Shown: positions 38,005-47,987, numbered from the stretch's first letter. The stretch: DNA of 64,000 nucleotides from Fictibacillus arsenicus (GCF_001999465.1 NZ_MQMF01000003.1:186001-250000), one strand, 5' to 3'. The notes: generated by a model from the sequence alone, not told the origin. Program-made: numbers and translations.

Positions 38005-41000
38005 TTATTTCCATTCCCCAAACCAATGATTCCATCTCTTTAAAAGAACTTCTTTTAACGGAGGTGTCTCGATTCCTTTCTGCTTCTTGAACTCATTGAA
38101 ACTAGCAAAACCTATAAGCAATATACCTGTTAACAGCAGATACACCCACCATGGCATATTGCCCCAATAAGGACGTGTCTGAATTAAGACGTTCAATAAT
38201 AGAACAACCATCCCTATAAAAAAATAGCTTTTTTGTCTGGATATAAAACCATAAATAATACTCACAAATGACAAAGTACCAAGAATGATTGCATCCATTA
38301 CTTTATAGCTTTGCATGGCATCAATCATTAATAAAGCAGCAATAAGCCCTAGCAAAGAGTATTGAACGGACGCTGCCATCTTATCAGAAAGGTTCCAGGT
38401 CTTTCTTGTTATCACATAACTTAATAAAATCCAAGGTAAAACATTAAGTTCAGCTTGTATGATTCCAGGCACCTCGAATTGATCGATAAAGGAATAATAC
38501 GCAAACATTGCAAACAAACTTGAAATGGTCAGCAGTACTTTCTTTAGCGTTTCAAATTCTACTAATCGTCTAGTGTGAAGATAAAATAGGATCGTGAGCA
38601 ATAATAGTCCCGCCGTAGATAGGAATCCTTGTGATAAAGTAAGTCCAGCAGAAACATAAATGACTCCAAATACCGCAAACACATCCATTGAAAACTTAGG
38701 CATTTTTGAAAGTAACTTTTTATTGTAGAACAGTCCGGCCAAAGAGGTGATTAATCCCGCGGTAAACCAAATCAATGCTTTGTTTCCTGGTTGAATCGCA
38801 TACAATATAAACATTTCTTCTATGTCGACCATTAAATAAACGAGAATGATAGAAGTGGCATACTTCCAATAGCCCTTCAAAGATTGATAGAAAAGGATAA
38901 ATCCGATAAGAACACCTGCATGTAAAAATAAGTATGCAGGATTAAGTCCTCTGCTTAGCATGTATTCACCAAGAAAGAACAGAGAAAACGGAACAATATA
39001 AATAACAATTCTGTCTTTCCAATGCGGTTTCAAAATGAAATATAATCCAGCGAGCAGGACACTAAAGATAACTTGCCCCTCATGTGGCAGCCATTCGAAT
39101 ATAAAATAATGAAAAGCTACAGCGAGCATTGTTAAACCTGAATAAAAGTAAAATCTAAATTCATATTCTTGTAACGTTCGGATCATATACATCCCATAAA
39201 GAATGGCTAAAAGTGTAAACGGCAATACGTCTTGTGACACCAATACCGAAAAACCAATTGTTAATATTAAGAAAAAATGAGAAACTGCTTTAACCGGGTA
39301 TTCACAGCTTGCTTCTACCCCTTTAAAAAGTTCGCCGCTTACAAATAAAAGAAAAGCAATTCCTATATAAATATAAACCGAGCTTCTATCTGTTAACGAA
39401 AGTCCTGCTAAATCTGCTATATAAAGCAATGCGAAAAATAAACCAAACTGTATACCAGCATAACCGGCTTTGACTTTGAAATGCTGTGTAGCAAACCACA
39501 ATGCTGCCATTATTAGTAGTGAAGAGGACAATTTAACCCAAGTTAAGCTACCAACAAAAGGTGCAACAATGAAATTAACAATCGCAGAAATCACTGCAAC
39601 AGAAATAAAAACTTCAGAAAGTATTACATGATTTTTTTTCCAAATGTACAAACCAAGCAATATGATACTCCCTAATCCGATCGATAAAGAAAGCTTAGAC
39701 TCCTGCAAAAATTCCATTCCTGCATAAAATACTGAACTAAATAGAAACACAGAAGTTAACCAAGCTGAAATTCTTTTCTTTTGACCACTTTCGATAAAGA
39801 AATGGCGCAGTGCCAAACCTACCAAAAGCAAGGATATAATAGCTGTCTGTAAATAAAGTTGAATTAAAGAGGTAAATAGAAAACTTAGAAGTATACCTCC
39901 CCCTCCGACGATCAGGCTAGATCTTTGCAGTGGTTTGAGGAACTGCCCTACTCCATATGTTAAAGCAGAGGATATTCCAATTGCTAACCCCCAGTATTCA
40001 CTTAAAGAACTCTCTATCAAATGATACAATTCCATAAATGTACAAATTACATAAAAAGGTGCTAAGTATTTAAAGAAAGAAAATGCAGTATGATAGCTTA
40101 AATAAATAAAGTTTCCGGAAAGAACTAAGTACCCTAAAAAGAGCCAAATGCTGCCGTCACCAATGGATAACAAAACTCCGTTAACGGTAATAAAAATGAA
40201 TGCAAGTACCGATATTGCTGCATTTGCCAATTGATAGTAATTGGTTAGATGATTATCCGAAAACTTGCCTACAAATAGTAAAACAATCGGGATCATGACG
40301 ACCAATAATAGGCTGTAATCTAATAGGAAAGAATTTTGTATTAGCTGAAACAGTCCATACGAAATGAATCCAATGAATATAAATTCGTATTCTTTCCTCT
40401 GATTAACCATTCTCATTGCTAAATAAAGAATAGCTGTCAGGATAATATTAAAGCTTTGGTAAAGCTGATTATTGAATAAAACAAGAATTAATACAGTCGA
40501 TAAAATCAAGTTTGCTTGAATAAAGACTGGCAGTGTCTTGATAAATACAATTTGCTGTTTCGATCGGTTCATGTGATAAAGTGCGATAAATCCGACATTA
40601 CCAAAAGCGTAAGCAAAATAGAAGGCATGCTTTGTAAGGCCAATAGCTAATAATACATAAGCGTATCCTATCGAACTCGCAATAAAAGTAATCCAGCTAA
40701 ACAGTTTTGAATGAAAATAGCGGCCGAATCCAAAATAGACCGGAACACATAATACGGTTGTGAGGACTCCTAGAACATATCTTCCTTCTCCGTAAAAACT
40801 AAGCCAGCTGCCAAACAACTCAAAATATCCAGCAGACAAAATTGTAATCGGAATGAACAATGCAAACAAAACAAAAAAAGTAAAAGCTGTTTTTCTTATC
40901 TTTAGCACTTTTTCCGAAAGTGCTCCCAAACCTCCAAATAAAATAGCGATTCCGCCTACAAGCATTGTTTTAGTAAGTGAACTGAATACTTCCCAATTAC

Positions 41001-41307
41001 TTGTTGCAAGTGTTAATCCGCCTAACAATAGGAGGATAACACCAGCTGCCATTAATGAAGTTATGTTCTTTTCTCTTTTCTGCTCAGGTGTTAATTCAAC
41101 TTTAGTTTTTGGCTTAACAACTGGTTTTACTGGTTTTGGCTGAACGGGTTTATGATTTATCGGTTCAGCTTTTATTAAAGTTTCCTTTATTTTTAGATCA
41201 TCTGCATATCTACGATATCCATCCACTACTGTCAGGTAGTCTTTTTCTTTGATATATCCGCCTTTTTTCAGCGCATTTAAATCCCTGATAAATCTAGGCT
41301 CATCCAT
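38005..41307 (-). CDS. Very large polytopic membrane protein of unknown function
   Basis: An 1100-residue protein. The first 100 residues are soluble, with a short helical head (FIRDLNALKKGGYIKEKDY) resembling the start of DUF2157-type proteins, then a Pro-Lys linker (KPVQPKPVKPVVKPKTK). The rest is about 30 or more closely packed hydrophobic helices with very short loops and hardly any charged motif. It resembles the long membrane proteins annotated after SCO7613 in actinomycetes. No catalytic motif is visible. It may be cotranscribed with the downstream nucleotidyltransferase because no terminator separates them. Confidence 0.8.
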   Translation of the reverse strand: MDEPRFIRDLNALKKGGYIKEKDYLTVVDGYRRYADDLKIKETLIKAEPINHKPVQPKPVKPVVKPKTKVELTPEQKREKNITSLMAAGVILLLLGGLTLATSNWEVFSSLTKTMLVGGIAILFGGLGALSEKVLKIRKTAFTFFVLFALFIPITILSAGYFELFGSWLSFYGEGRYVLGVLTTVLCVPVYFGFGRYFHSKLFSWITFIASSIGYAYVLLAIGLTKHAFYFAYAFGNVGFIALYHMNRSKQQIVFIKTLPVFIQANLILSTVLILVLFNNQLYQSFNIILTAILYLAMRMVNQRKEYEFIFIGFISYGLFQLIQNSFLLDYSLLLVVMIPIVLLFVGKFSDNHLTNYYQLANAAISVLAFIFITVNGVLLSIGDGSIWLFLGYLVLSGNFIYLSYHTAFSFFKYLAPFYVICTFMELYHLIESSLSEYWGLAIGISSALTYGVGQFLKPLQRSSLIVGGGGILLSFLFTSLIQLYLQTAIISLLLVGLALRHFFIESGQKKRISAWLTSVFLFSSVFYAGMEFLQESKLSLSIGLGSIILLGLYIWKKNHVILSEVFISVAVISAIVNFIVAPFVGSLTWVKLSSSLLIMAALWFATQHFKVKAGYAGIQFGLFFALLYIADLAGLSLTDRSSVYIYIGIAFLLFVSGELFKGVEASCEYPVKAVSHFFLILTIGFSVLVSQDVLPFTLLAILYGMYMIRTLQEYEFRFYFYSGLTMLAVAFHYFIFEWLPHEGQVIFSVLLAGLYFILKPHWKDRIVIYIVPFSLFFLGEYMLSRGLNPAYLFLHAGVLIGFILFYQSLKGYWKYATSIILVYLMVDIEEMFILYAIQPGNKALIWFTAGLITSLAGLFYNKKLLSKMPKFSMDVFAVFGVIYVSAGLTLSQGFLSTAGLLLLTILFYLHTRRLVEFETLKKVLLTISSLFAMFAYYSFIDQFEVPGIIQAELNVLPWILLSYVITRKTWNLSDKMAASVQYSLLGLIAALLMIDAMQSYKVMDAIILGTLSFVSIIYGFISRQKSYFFIGMVVLLLNVLIQTRPYWGNMPWWVYLLLTGILLIGFASFNEFKKQKGIETPPLKEVLLKRWNHWFGEWK

Positions 41308-41354
41308 TATGTATCCCCCTTATAACCCCTTTGTTGAATGTATGTATGAAAAAG

Positions 41355-41383
41355 AAAAGAGATAACAGTCGTTATCTCTTAGA
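41355..41383 (-). terminator. Terminator-like hairpin in the leader of the large membrane protein
   Basis: Minus strand AAGAGATAAC, four-base loop, GTTATCTCTTTTCTTTTTC. No minus-strand gene lies upstream, so it is a leader attenuator or stabilising stem. Confidence 0.6.
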
Positions 41384-41530
41384 ATTTATAAAAATATGAT
41401 AGTCATTATTTTACAGTAACTGCTAAAATGTGTCACTATTTACTATTTTTATAACTGTGAGGATTTTGAAGATAGGAGGTTTGGTGAATAATGATAAAGT
41501 TCACCGTAAGTAGTAGGAGGAATTAAATGG

Positions 41531-42553
41531 ATGGATCGCATTTATTCAATAGACTTTATTAAGTTTTTTGCCATATTGGCAGTCGTAATTATTCATATTT
41601 TTCCGTTAGATGGTTTTACAGGCTATTTTATTATTGATAATATCGCCAGGTTCGCTGTACCCTTTTTCTTTGCTGCTTCAGGTTATTTCTTTGCACAGAA
41701 AATGATACAAAAGGAGTCATCCTTTTTATATTTAAAAAGCTATATCATGAAGCTGACGAAAATCTATCTCGTCTGGCTGGTCTTTTATGCTATATATGAT
41801 GTTCTTCTGATACTTCTAAAAGGCAATGATAATCTGGAAGATCTTAATAAATACTTTGATAAATTTACGTTATTAAATTTATTTTATTATGGCAAAGGAA
41901 CTAGCGGGTATCAGCTTTGGTTCCTAACGGCGTTAATTTGGAGCACCATCATTGTTTACTTATTCATTAAATTTAAAAAAATAGGTGTTTTGTTTGTCCT
42001 AAGTATTGTTTTAAACTTATTTGGTCTTTTAGGGCAGGCATATACGATGTTCTTTGAATTGCCTGTCAGCACTACACGCGATGCTCTTTTCTTTGGTTTG
42101 TTTTATACAACATTAGGAGTGGTTTTCTCAATTAATATACATTTGAAAAAACTAAGGAAAATAAGCGGGATAACCTATCTCGGTTTAGCGATTATCTGTA
42201 CGGTCATTCAAGTGATGGAAGGATATTTGTTAGATAAAGTGTTAGATGGCAGCCATGGTGAATACTTTTTTTCAACGATTCTTGTTACTGCTTTTCTATT
42301 CTTCTTTGCTCTGAATAATAAAAAGATTGGTAAAGGAGTGTGGATTACAAAAGTTGGCGGTAATGCGCTTGGCATTTATATTATCCATGTGTTTTTCTTG
42401 GACCTGTTTAATAACGTATTAAAATATTTAGATATTAAACAGCTGCTATCAGAGAATTTAATCTGGAACTTATTCTATACCTTTCTTATTTTTATTATTT
42501 CTTATTACACCTATCATTCTCTTCAGATCGTTAAAAAGGAATTAAAAGAATAA
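41531..42553 (+). CDS. Acyltransferase family 3 membrane protein
   Basis: A 340-residue membrane O-acyltransferase with about ten helices. The N-terminal RIYSIDFIKFFAILAVVIIHI carries the family's catalytic histidine (H22) in the R-x8-H arrangement; the SGYQLWFLTALIW segment is also typical. Such enzymes acetylate surface polysaccharides, teichoic acids or antibiotics. AGGAGG precedes the ATG. Another ATG four bases earlier is out of frame. It stands alone, so the acceptor is unknown. Confidence 0.88.
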   Translation: MDRIYSIDFIKFFAILAVVIIHIFPLDGFTGYFIIDNIARFAVPFFFAASGYFFAQKMIQKESSFLYLKSYIMKLTKIYLVWLVFYAIYDVLLILLKGNDNLEDLNKYFDKFTLLNLFYYGKGTSGYQLWFLTALIWSTIIVYLFIKFKKIGVLFVLSIVLNLFGLLGQAYTMFFELPVSTTRDALFFGLFYTTLGVVFSINIHLKKLRKISGITYLGLAIICTVIQVMEGYLLDKVLDGSHGEYFFSTILVTAFLFFFALNNKKIGKGVWITKVGGNALGIYIIHVFFLDLFNNVLKYLDIKQLLSENLIWNLFYTFLIFIISYYTYHSLQIVKKELKE

Positions 42554-42575
42554 TAAATCAAGAAGCTGAGAGTCT

Positions 42576-42638
42576 GAATCCAAAGGTTTGTTGCTCCTAT
42601 CCAAAAATTTCAGCCTTAAATCCAAAAGTTTTTACCAT
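42576..42638. repeat. Three 21-bp tandem repeats
   Basis: Units begin at 42576, 42597 and 42618 with the shared pattern R-ATCCAAARRTTT followed by a variable tail. They lie between the acyltransferase and the permease genes and are similar in scale, but not in sequence, to the 20-bp array at 29201. Confidence 0.55.
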
Positions 42639-42787
42639 TTATTCACGAGTCGCCAATCTAACGAAAGCTTTTTACAGTCTCAATCATTAATAAGCTTTTT
42701 TAAACGCTCTCACCACTTCCCCTTCCCAACATATTCTGTATTACATTACGAAAGGGCTAATTACCCATTCAAAGGGGAGGTATTTAA

Positions 42788-44191
42788 ATGGGCGTTGAAC
42801 TAACAGCGCTTCATTGGATTTATGTTGTGTTTATAGGCTTAATCATTGGTTTTATGGTTAAAAGGCGTGATACGACTCTAATTTGCATTGTAGGTATTTT
42901 CTTAATTGCTATAGCAGCAACAGGTTCGTTAAGCGGTTCGATCAGCAGTATTTTTAATAGTTTTATTTATGCTATTACAGAGCTTCTTCCAACAATACTT
43001 GTTATATCTATTATTGTTGCTATGAGCAGAACTTTAACTACAACAGGTATTAACGATGTAATGATCTCGCCATTTTCTAAGTTGATTCGCACTCCTGCAC
43101 TTGCTTATTGGACGATCGGGATTTTAATGATGGTAATCTCGTGGTTTTTCTGGCCTTCGCCCGCAGTTGCGCTCATGGGTGCAGTTCTTCTTCCTGTAGC
43201 CATTCGAGTAGGTCTGCCTGCACTTGGAGTAGCGATGGCTATGAACCTATTTGGGCATGGTATAGCTTTATCGGGTGATTTTATCATTCAAGCAGCTCCT
43301 AAATTAACAGCTGATGCAGCGGGACTTCCAGTAAACGAGGTAATCAGTGCCAGCATTCCGCTTGTTTTTGTAATGGGGTTAGTTACAACAGTCGCTGCCT
43401 TTTATTTTTTAAGACGGGATATGAAAACGGGGAAACTTACAGCGGCAACTGGAGTGACAGATGAATCAGTAAAAGAACTTGGGTCTGATCAAAAAAAGAA
43501 TCTTTTATCTGATCGTCAGAAAAAATTCTTCGCTCTATTTATCCCAGTTATGTTCGCACTTGATGTAGCTGCAATGTCCATTCTAAAGCTTCAAGGTGGT
43601 GATGCGACAGCATTAATTGGCGGAACATCTGTTTTTATCCTTATACTAATTACAATGGTCAGCCATAAAAATAAGGGACTCGAAAAGACAACTTCCTACA
43701 TGATTGACGGTTTTCAATTTGGTTTCAAAGTCTTCGGCCCTGTAATACCCATCGCTGCATTCTTTTATTTAGGTGATTCTGGTTTCACAAAAATAATAGG
43801 TGAAGTCCTACCGAAAACTTCACATGGTATTGTTAACGATCTAGGCTTAGCGCTTGCTTCTGTTGTTCCATTAAGTAAAGAGATTGGAGCTGTTACATTA
43901 ACAGCAGTCGGTGCAATTACTGGACTGGATGGGTCAGGTTTTTCGGGTATTTCATTAGCTGGCTCTGTAGCTAATATCTTTGGCACAGCAATCGGAGCTG
44001 GTGCTGCAACTTTAACAGCATTAGGACAGATTGCAGCAATTTGGGTTGGCGGAGGAACTTTGGTGCCATGGGCATTAATTCCTGCAGCCGCAATATGCGG
44101 TGTAGATCCATTTGAGCTTGCAAGAAGAAACCTGAAGCCTGTTACAATCGGCTTAGTCGTTACAACCATTGTTGCGATATTTTTAATATGA
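42788..44191 (+). CDS. Ion-transporter-superfamily permease (YhfA-like)
   Basis: A 467-residue membrane protein with about 12 helices. Re-entrant-like loops such as SWFFWPSPAVALMGAVLLPV and LAGSVANIFGTAIGAGAATLTALGQ recall the GntP/DcuC-type ion transporter superfamily; it resembles B. subtilis YhfA. Likely a carboxylate or other organic-anion carrier. AGGGGAGG precedes the ATG. It is monocistronic and ends at a bidirectional terminator. Substrate not deducible. Confidence 0.78.
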   Translation: MGVELTALHWIYVVFIGLIIGFMVKRRDTTLICIVGIFLIAIAATGSLSGSISSIFNSFIYAITELLPTILVISIIVAMSRTLTTTGINDVMISPFSKLIRTPALAYWTIGILMMVISWFFWPSPAVALMGAVLLPVAIRVGLPALGVAMAMNLFGHGIALSGDFIIQAAPKLTADAAGLPVNEVISASIPLVFVMGLVTTVAAFYFLRRDMKTGKLTAATGVTDESVKELGSDQKKNLLSDRQKKFFALFIPVMFALDVAAMSILKLQGGDATALIGGTSVFILILITMVSHKNKGLEKTTSYMIDGFQFGFKVFGPVIPIAAFFYLGDSGFTKIIGEVLPKTSHGIVNDLGLALASVVPLSKEIGAVTLTAVGAITGLDGSGFSGISLAGSVANIFGTAIGAGAATLTALGQIAAIWVGGGTLVPWALIPAAAICGVDPFELARRNLKPVTIGLVVTTIVAIFLI

Positions 44192-44239
44192 TAAATAAAG
44201 GTTGCCAATTAACTTAAAGGATTCTCTTTTGGAAGAGAA

Positions 44240-44269
44240 AAAAGACCAGATTCTTGTTTGGTCTTTTTC
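44240..44269. terminator. Bidirectional terminator
   Basis: AAAAAAGACCA pairs with TGGTCTTTTT; serves the permease (+) and the P-loop kinase (-). Confidence 0.88.
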
Positions 44270-44294
44270 TCATCCCATTAATTATTTGATAAGC

Positions 44295-44822
44295 CTAATT
44301 TTCAATCACAATTTCTCCTTCCCCTTTTGGTACTTCAAAACCATTAAGGTAGGAAGTTAAAAGTTCTTCTGTTATTGGGAAGGCATTTGCATCAAAACGT
44401 TTATTTCGTATTTTCAGCCGTTTACGCAAATCATCAGGATGAACTTTTAAATAAATTAGTTTCCATTTACCGCCTGACTTTTCAATAAGTTGTTTATATT
44501 TGTTCCTTCTTACGCGATTCCAAAAACTGAAGTCAATTACCACCTGTTTTTTATCTTGAATTAACTTTACTAAACGATTGCACAATTTACTTTCTGCTTC
44601 TTTCTTATATTTGTCTATCTTTTCAATCGGGAAATCAATCCCATAACGACCATTAGTAGCCCATATTTCTTCATCAATAGAAAGACGAATAAAACCTTCT
44701 TTTTCTAATTGTTGTGCGAATGTAGTTTTACCAGAACCAGCTACACCACACATCATTACTACTAGAGGGGTGATATAATCTCGTTCACGATAAAGTATGT
44801 CAAAATTAAACTTTTCAAACAT
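44295..44822 (-). CDS. P-loop kinase-like protein
   Basis: A 175-residue protein with a Walker A motif GVAGSGKTT (26-34), a LSIDEEIW segment in the acceptor-binding position and a lid-like RRNKYKQL. It belongs to the broad AAA_33/zeta-toxin-like small-molecule kinase group that phosphorylates nucleosides, sugars or drugs. GGAGG lies 11 bases before the ATG. No antitoxin-like gene is adjacent, which argues against a zeta toxin. Substrate unknown. Confidence 0.8.
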   Translation of the reverse strand: MFEKFNFDILYRERDYITPLVVMMCGVAGSGKTTFAQQLEKEGFIRLSIDEEIWATNGRYGIDFPIEKIDKYKKEAESKLCNRLVKLIQDKKQVVIDFSFWNRVRRNKYKQLIEKSGGKWKLIYLKVHPDDLRKRLKIRNKRFDANAFPITEELLTSYLNGFEVPKGEGEIVIEN

Positions 44823-44857
44823 TTGATTACCAACCTCCAGCTGTACACCATTTTTGT

Positions 44858-46045
44858 TTAATTTTTTATTTTCTTTAATAATTCCCGCCGGCTAAAATCC
44901 AAAAAATTCAAAGTATCTTCTAAAGTTGGAAAACCGGCTTGTGCAGATTTATCGTTGCCTCCGCCTTTTCCATTAAATGATCCCATGTGTTCTTTTAGAA
45001 ACTTTCCGCATGGAACATTTTTAGTTCCGTTATGAACTACAACTGCCTTATTTTCCAACGTTGAAGCAAATAGTATAAACAAATTATGGTCATGTGCCAT
45101 TATTATGGCGAGGTTTTTTAATTCATCAAACGACTTGTCATCAAAAACATGAAAAAGAAAATCTCCTTCTTTCTTTAAAAGGAGTTCTTTTGCAACGTAA
45201 GCATTTTTTTCTTCTTTGACTTTTGCAAGTTCTGATTCCAACTTCTTCTTTTCTTCTTCCCACTTTTCAATCCTGCCCATTACTTCATAACGTCCCGTAT
45301 TAAATTTTGCCGCTATCTTACCTAAAATCTGCTGCCCTTCATTGAGATCTTGAAGTGCCCGTAAACCACATTTGAAATAGAGCCTTATCATTCCTTTTTG
45401 TTTTTCTGCTTTAATTAACTTGATAATTCCAATCTCGCCGGTTCTTAAAACGTGAGTTCCGCCACATGCATTGTACTCTATGCCTTCAATCTCTACTATT
45501 CGAATATTCTCTGTTACTTTTGGCATTTTTAGGAGAGGCAGTTTAGCTAATTCCTCACTCGTTACATAATAAGTATGTATAGATCTATTATGATATATTT
45601 CCTCATTCGCGGTTTGTTCAATTTTCTCCATTTGTGAGGGATTAAGTTCAGATAAATCAAGATCAATCGTTGCATAATCTTGACCAAGGTGAAAACTCAC
45701 AGTTTTTGCGTTATAAAGTGTGTAGCATACTGCTGACAATAGATGCTGTCCACTGTGATGCTGCATGTGTTCAAACCTTCTTCTCCAGTTCAATGAACAG
45801 AAAGCTTGTGTTGTTTCGGGAAGTCTTTCTATCATATGGACAACTTCACCAGTTTCATCATTGAAAATATCTAGAACCTCAATACCGTTTATCGTTCCCG
45901 TATCGTGAGGCTGCCCGCCACCCGTTGGATAAAAAGCTGTTTCATCTAAGACCACAAAATATTTATCTTCTTTTGTAAATGACTTCTTAAAGATTGTTTC
46001 CCATTCTGTTGTATATGGTGAAGAGTAGTATATTTTTTTCGTCAT
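44858..46045 (-). CDS. Alanyl-tRNA editing protein (AlaX-L)
   Basis: A 395-residue stand-alone editing enzyme related to the editing and C-terminal parts of AlaRS. It clears Ser or Gly wrongly attached to tRNA-Ala. Zinc ligands are visible as H97 and H101 (HSGQH) and C194 and H198 (CGGTH); the N-terminal AFYPTGGGQPHDTG is diagnostic. After a coiled linker (about 240-275) a DHHA1-type domain ends with GSFNGKGGGNDKSAQAG. It lies 35 bases before the P-loop gene, in the same direction. Confidence 0.93.
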   Translation of the reverse strand: MTKKIYYSSPYTTEWETIFKKSFTKEDKYFVVLDETAFYPTGGGQPHDTGTINGIEVLDIFNDETGEVVHMIERLPETTQAFCSLNWRRRFEHMQHHSGQHLLSAVCYTLYNAKTVSFHLGQDYATIDLDLSELNPSQMEKIEQTANEEIYHNRSIHTYYVTSEELAKLPLLKMPKVTENIRIVEIEGIEYNACGGTHVLRTGEIGIIKLIKAEKQKGMIRLYFKCGLRALQDLNEGQQILGKIAAKFNTGRYEVMGRIEKWEEEKKKLESELAKVKEEKNAYVAKELLLKKEGDFLFHVFDDKSFDELKNLAIIMAHDHNLFILFASTLENKAVVVHNGTKNVPCGKFLKEHMGSFNGKGGGNDKSAQAGFPTLEDTLNFLDFSRRELLKKIKN

Positions 46046-46102
46046 GATTAGGCCATTCCCTTCAAAGTCTCTTTAATCAGTGTAAACTATCTCGATGATA
46101 AA

Positions 46103-46132
46103 ATAAAAAAAGAGATAACCAAGGTTATCCCT
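46103..46132 (-). terminator. Terminator after the MerR-family gene
   Basis: Minus strand: GATAACC, two-base loop, GGTTATC, then TCTTTTTTTATTTT. Confidence 0.8.
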
Positions 46133-46158
46133 TTTAACTAATACATTCCCAATTTCAT

Positions 46159-46923
46159 TTACTGCTTCACGCCTGTGTAAATGTAGATAGCATCTCTTAG
46201 AAATTCTGCTGTTCCTGACTGCTCTTTATCATAATAGGCAGTAAATTTTTCGTCATCCACATACATTTGGGCAAGACCAGCATGTGTCTCCTTGCTGTAT
46301 TCATTCCAATAATAAGTCAGCCATCGCTTGTGCATAGCAGCTGCTTTTTGAGCAAGCTCACCAGTAGGATCTCCAGTTTTAAATGCTTCGGCTAATGTAG
46401 TATGCAGCTCTTCACTAAGCTTAGTTACTTCATCATGTTCACTTTGAGTCATGTTTAAAACTTTTTGGTTAGATTTGTTTACCGCATCGTCTCCATATTT
46501 CTCACGAATTTCTTTACCGAATTTGTTTTCATTATCTTCTACCATTTTTTGTTTGAAGCCTTCAAATTTTTCTTTGTCTGTCATCGTAATCCTCCCTTCG
46601 TTAGAAGCAATCGTTTTTTCCACATTGGCGATTAATCTATCTAACTGTAATCGTTTGTCGAGGAGCTGTTCACGGTGTTCACTTAGAGCAGTTGCAGCAT
46701 CAAAAGAAGAAGAGCTTACTATTTCTCTTATTTTGACTAACTGGAGCCCGAGTTCCTTGTAAAATAGAATTTGCTGGAGTTTATCGACTTCTGTCTGCCC
46801 ATAGATGCGATATCCAGATGAGTTGATTCTTGCCGGCTTAAGAATCCCAATCTCATCATAATAACGCAATGTACGGGTGCTGACTCCAGCCAGCAAGCCT
46901 AGCTTTTGTATTGTATATTCCAT
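46159..46923 (-). CDS. MerR-family regulator with TipAS ligand domain
   Basis: A 254-residue regulator. The N-terminal winged helix has STRTLRYYDEIGILKPARINSS-type MerR sequence; a coiled-coil dimerisation helix follows; residues from about 120 form a TipAS-like domain (FGKEIREKYGDDAVNKSNQKV, YYDKEQSGTAEFLRDAI). Relatives such as Mta and TipA bind antibiotics or peptides and activate efflux genes. The ATG at 46923 follows AGGAGGTGA. Likely autoregulated; no efflux pump lies next to it. Confidence 0.92.
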   Translation of the reverse strand: MEYTIQKLGLLAGVSTRTLRYYDEIGILKPARINSSGYRIYGQTEVDKLQQILFYKELGLQLVKIREIVSSSSFDAATALSEHREQLLDKRLQLDRLIANVEKTIASNEGRITMTDKEKFEGFKQKMVEDNENKFGKEIREKYGDDAVNKSNQKVLNMTQSEHDEVTKLSEELHTTLAEAFKTGDPTGELAQKAAAMHKRWLTYYWNEYSKETHAGLAQMYVDDEKFTAYYDKEQSGTAEFLRDAIYIYTGVKQ

Positions 46924-46998
46924 GTGCTCACCTCCTGACAATTTTACTTTAAACCTTTACGGTGCGTGAAGGTCAATGGTTTTTTGTTTAAATATTAT

Positions 46999-47034
46999 AA
47001 AAAAACACTTTGAAGTTTTCCAAAGTGTTTTTCT
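46999..47034 (-). terminator. Terminator after the DUF6454-like gene
   Basis: Minus strand: AAACACTTTGG, loop, CAAAGTGTTTTTTT. Confidence 0.88.
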
Positions 47035-47051
47035 ATAATTCTTTAATGTAT

Positions 47052-47987
47052 TTATTTTGATTCATAAACAAGCATTGATGACTTATCATCATCAGGTACA
47101 GCATATAACTGAAACGCTTGATCTCTATTTTCTACATAAACAGGATTACGTGTAGCGGTGTGTCCTTGATCAGAAAATAGCGAGATTGGAAGTTCGTGTT
47201 CAATTCTCATTGTTTTCTTATTTAATAAAGCTAATCCCCCTAATTCATATTTTTCAGAATTAGTTCCGCTCTGCGGAAGTTCAGTGATTCCGCTGCAAAT
47301 CATATTTTCTTTTCCGGCATCCTCACAATCCTGGTAATCAATAAAGTGACTTGGATTCTTGGATTTGCTTACTACTTTCCCATTTTGATCAAACTCGTAA
47401 AAAGTTCTTGAGCCCCAGCTTACAGCCTTAAGGTTTCCTTTCTTGCCGTCGCGCAGTATTCCACCAATGTGATCATTTGTTCTAAACATTTCCTTTGATT
47501 TCATCGTTTTGGGATCCACTTTATAAATGATGGATTCACTGTCTGGTCGATATTCGGCAACAGATACCCAAATTGACTCTCCATCGGAAGCAATGCCTCC
47601 AGGATGGTACATATTCCCTTCACCAAGCTCAATATCTTTTAAAAGCTTCCCTTCGTTATTGAAAACAAAAAGGTGTCCAATCCCTTTCCCTGGAGTGCGG
47701 TCATAACCATTACGAGGCTGCTCGTATTTCACAGGTTTTTCAATAATTTCAACAGAAGACATGTAGAATAAGTTCCCTATTTTTGTCATGCCTTGTGGAT
47801 GGTAGGTGTTAAACTGTAAATTAACCTTTTCTTTTTCTTCCCATGCTGTATCACGGGAAAGCTGCTTAAATCTTTCTTCAAATTGTTTACCGTTTGAACT
47901 TAATTGAAGAACATCTGGATTTGCATATACCGTGGTAACTGAGCCAATAGTGGCAGCAGCTGCTAGTGTGAGCATGATTTTTTTCAT
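47052..47987 (-). CDS. Secreted beta-propeller-like protein (DUF6454 type)
   Basis: A 311-residue exported protein. The signal peptide MKKIMLTLAAAATIGSVTT ends with an Ala-containing site (VYA) near residue 22. The mature part has repeated beta-rich blades: YHPQGMTKIGNLFYMSSVE, MYHPGGIASDGESIWVS, HIGGILRD, GQTAT-like ending. It resembles proteins grouped as DUF6454; I am fairly but not fully sure of that name. Function unknown. GAGGAGG lies before the ATG at 47987; an in-frame start 15 bases upstream is less likely. Confidence 0.8.
   Translation of the reverse strand: MKKIMLTLAAAATIGSVTTVYANPDVLQLSSNGKQFEERFKQLSRDTAWEEKEKVNLQFNTYHPQGMTKIGNLFYMSSVEIIEKPVKYEQPRNGYDRTPGKGIGHLFVFNNEGKLLKDIELGEGNMYHPGGIASDGESIWVSVAEYRPDSESIIYKVDPKTMKSKEMFRTNDHIGGILRDGKKGNLKAVSWGSRTFYEFDQNGKVVSKSKNPSHFIDYQDCEDAGKENMICSGITELPQSGTNSEKYELGGLALLNKKTMRIEHELPISLFSDQGHTATRNPVYVENRDQAFQLYAVPDDDKSSMLVYESK

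Noticed and set aside
43765-44208. 147-residue minus-strand frame
   Set aside because: Antisense shadow of the YhfA-like permease, with the skewed composition of a reversed membrane-protein gene.
44295-44822. Zeta toxin of a toxin-antitoxin pair
   Set aside because: The P-loop and acceptor segment are compatible, but there is no epsilon-type antitoxin gene next to it and the neighbour is AlaX.
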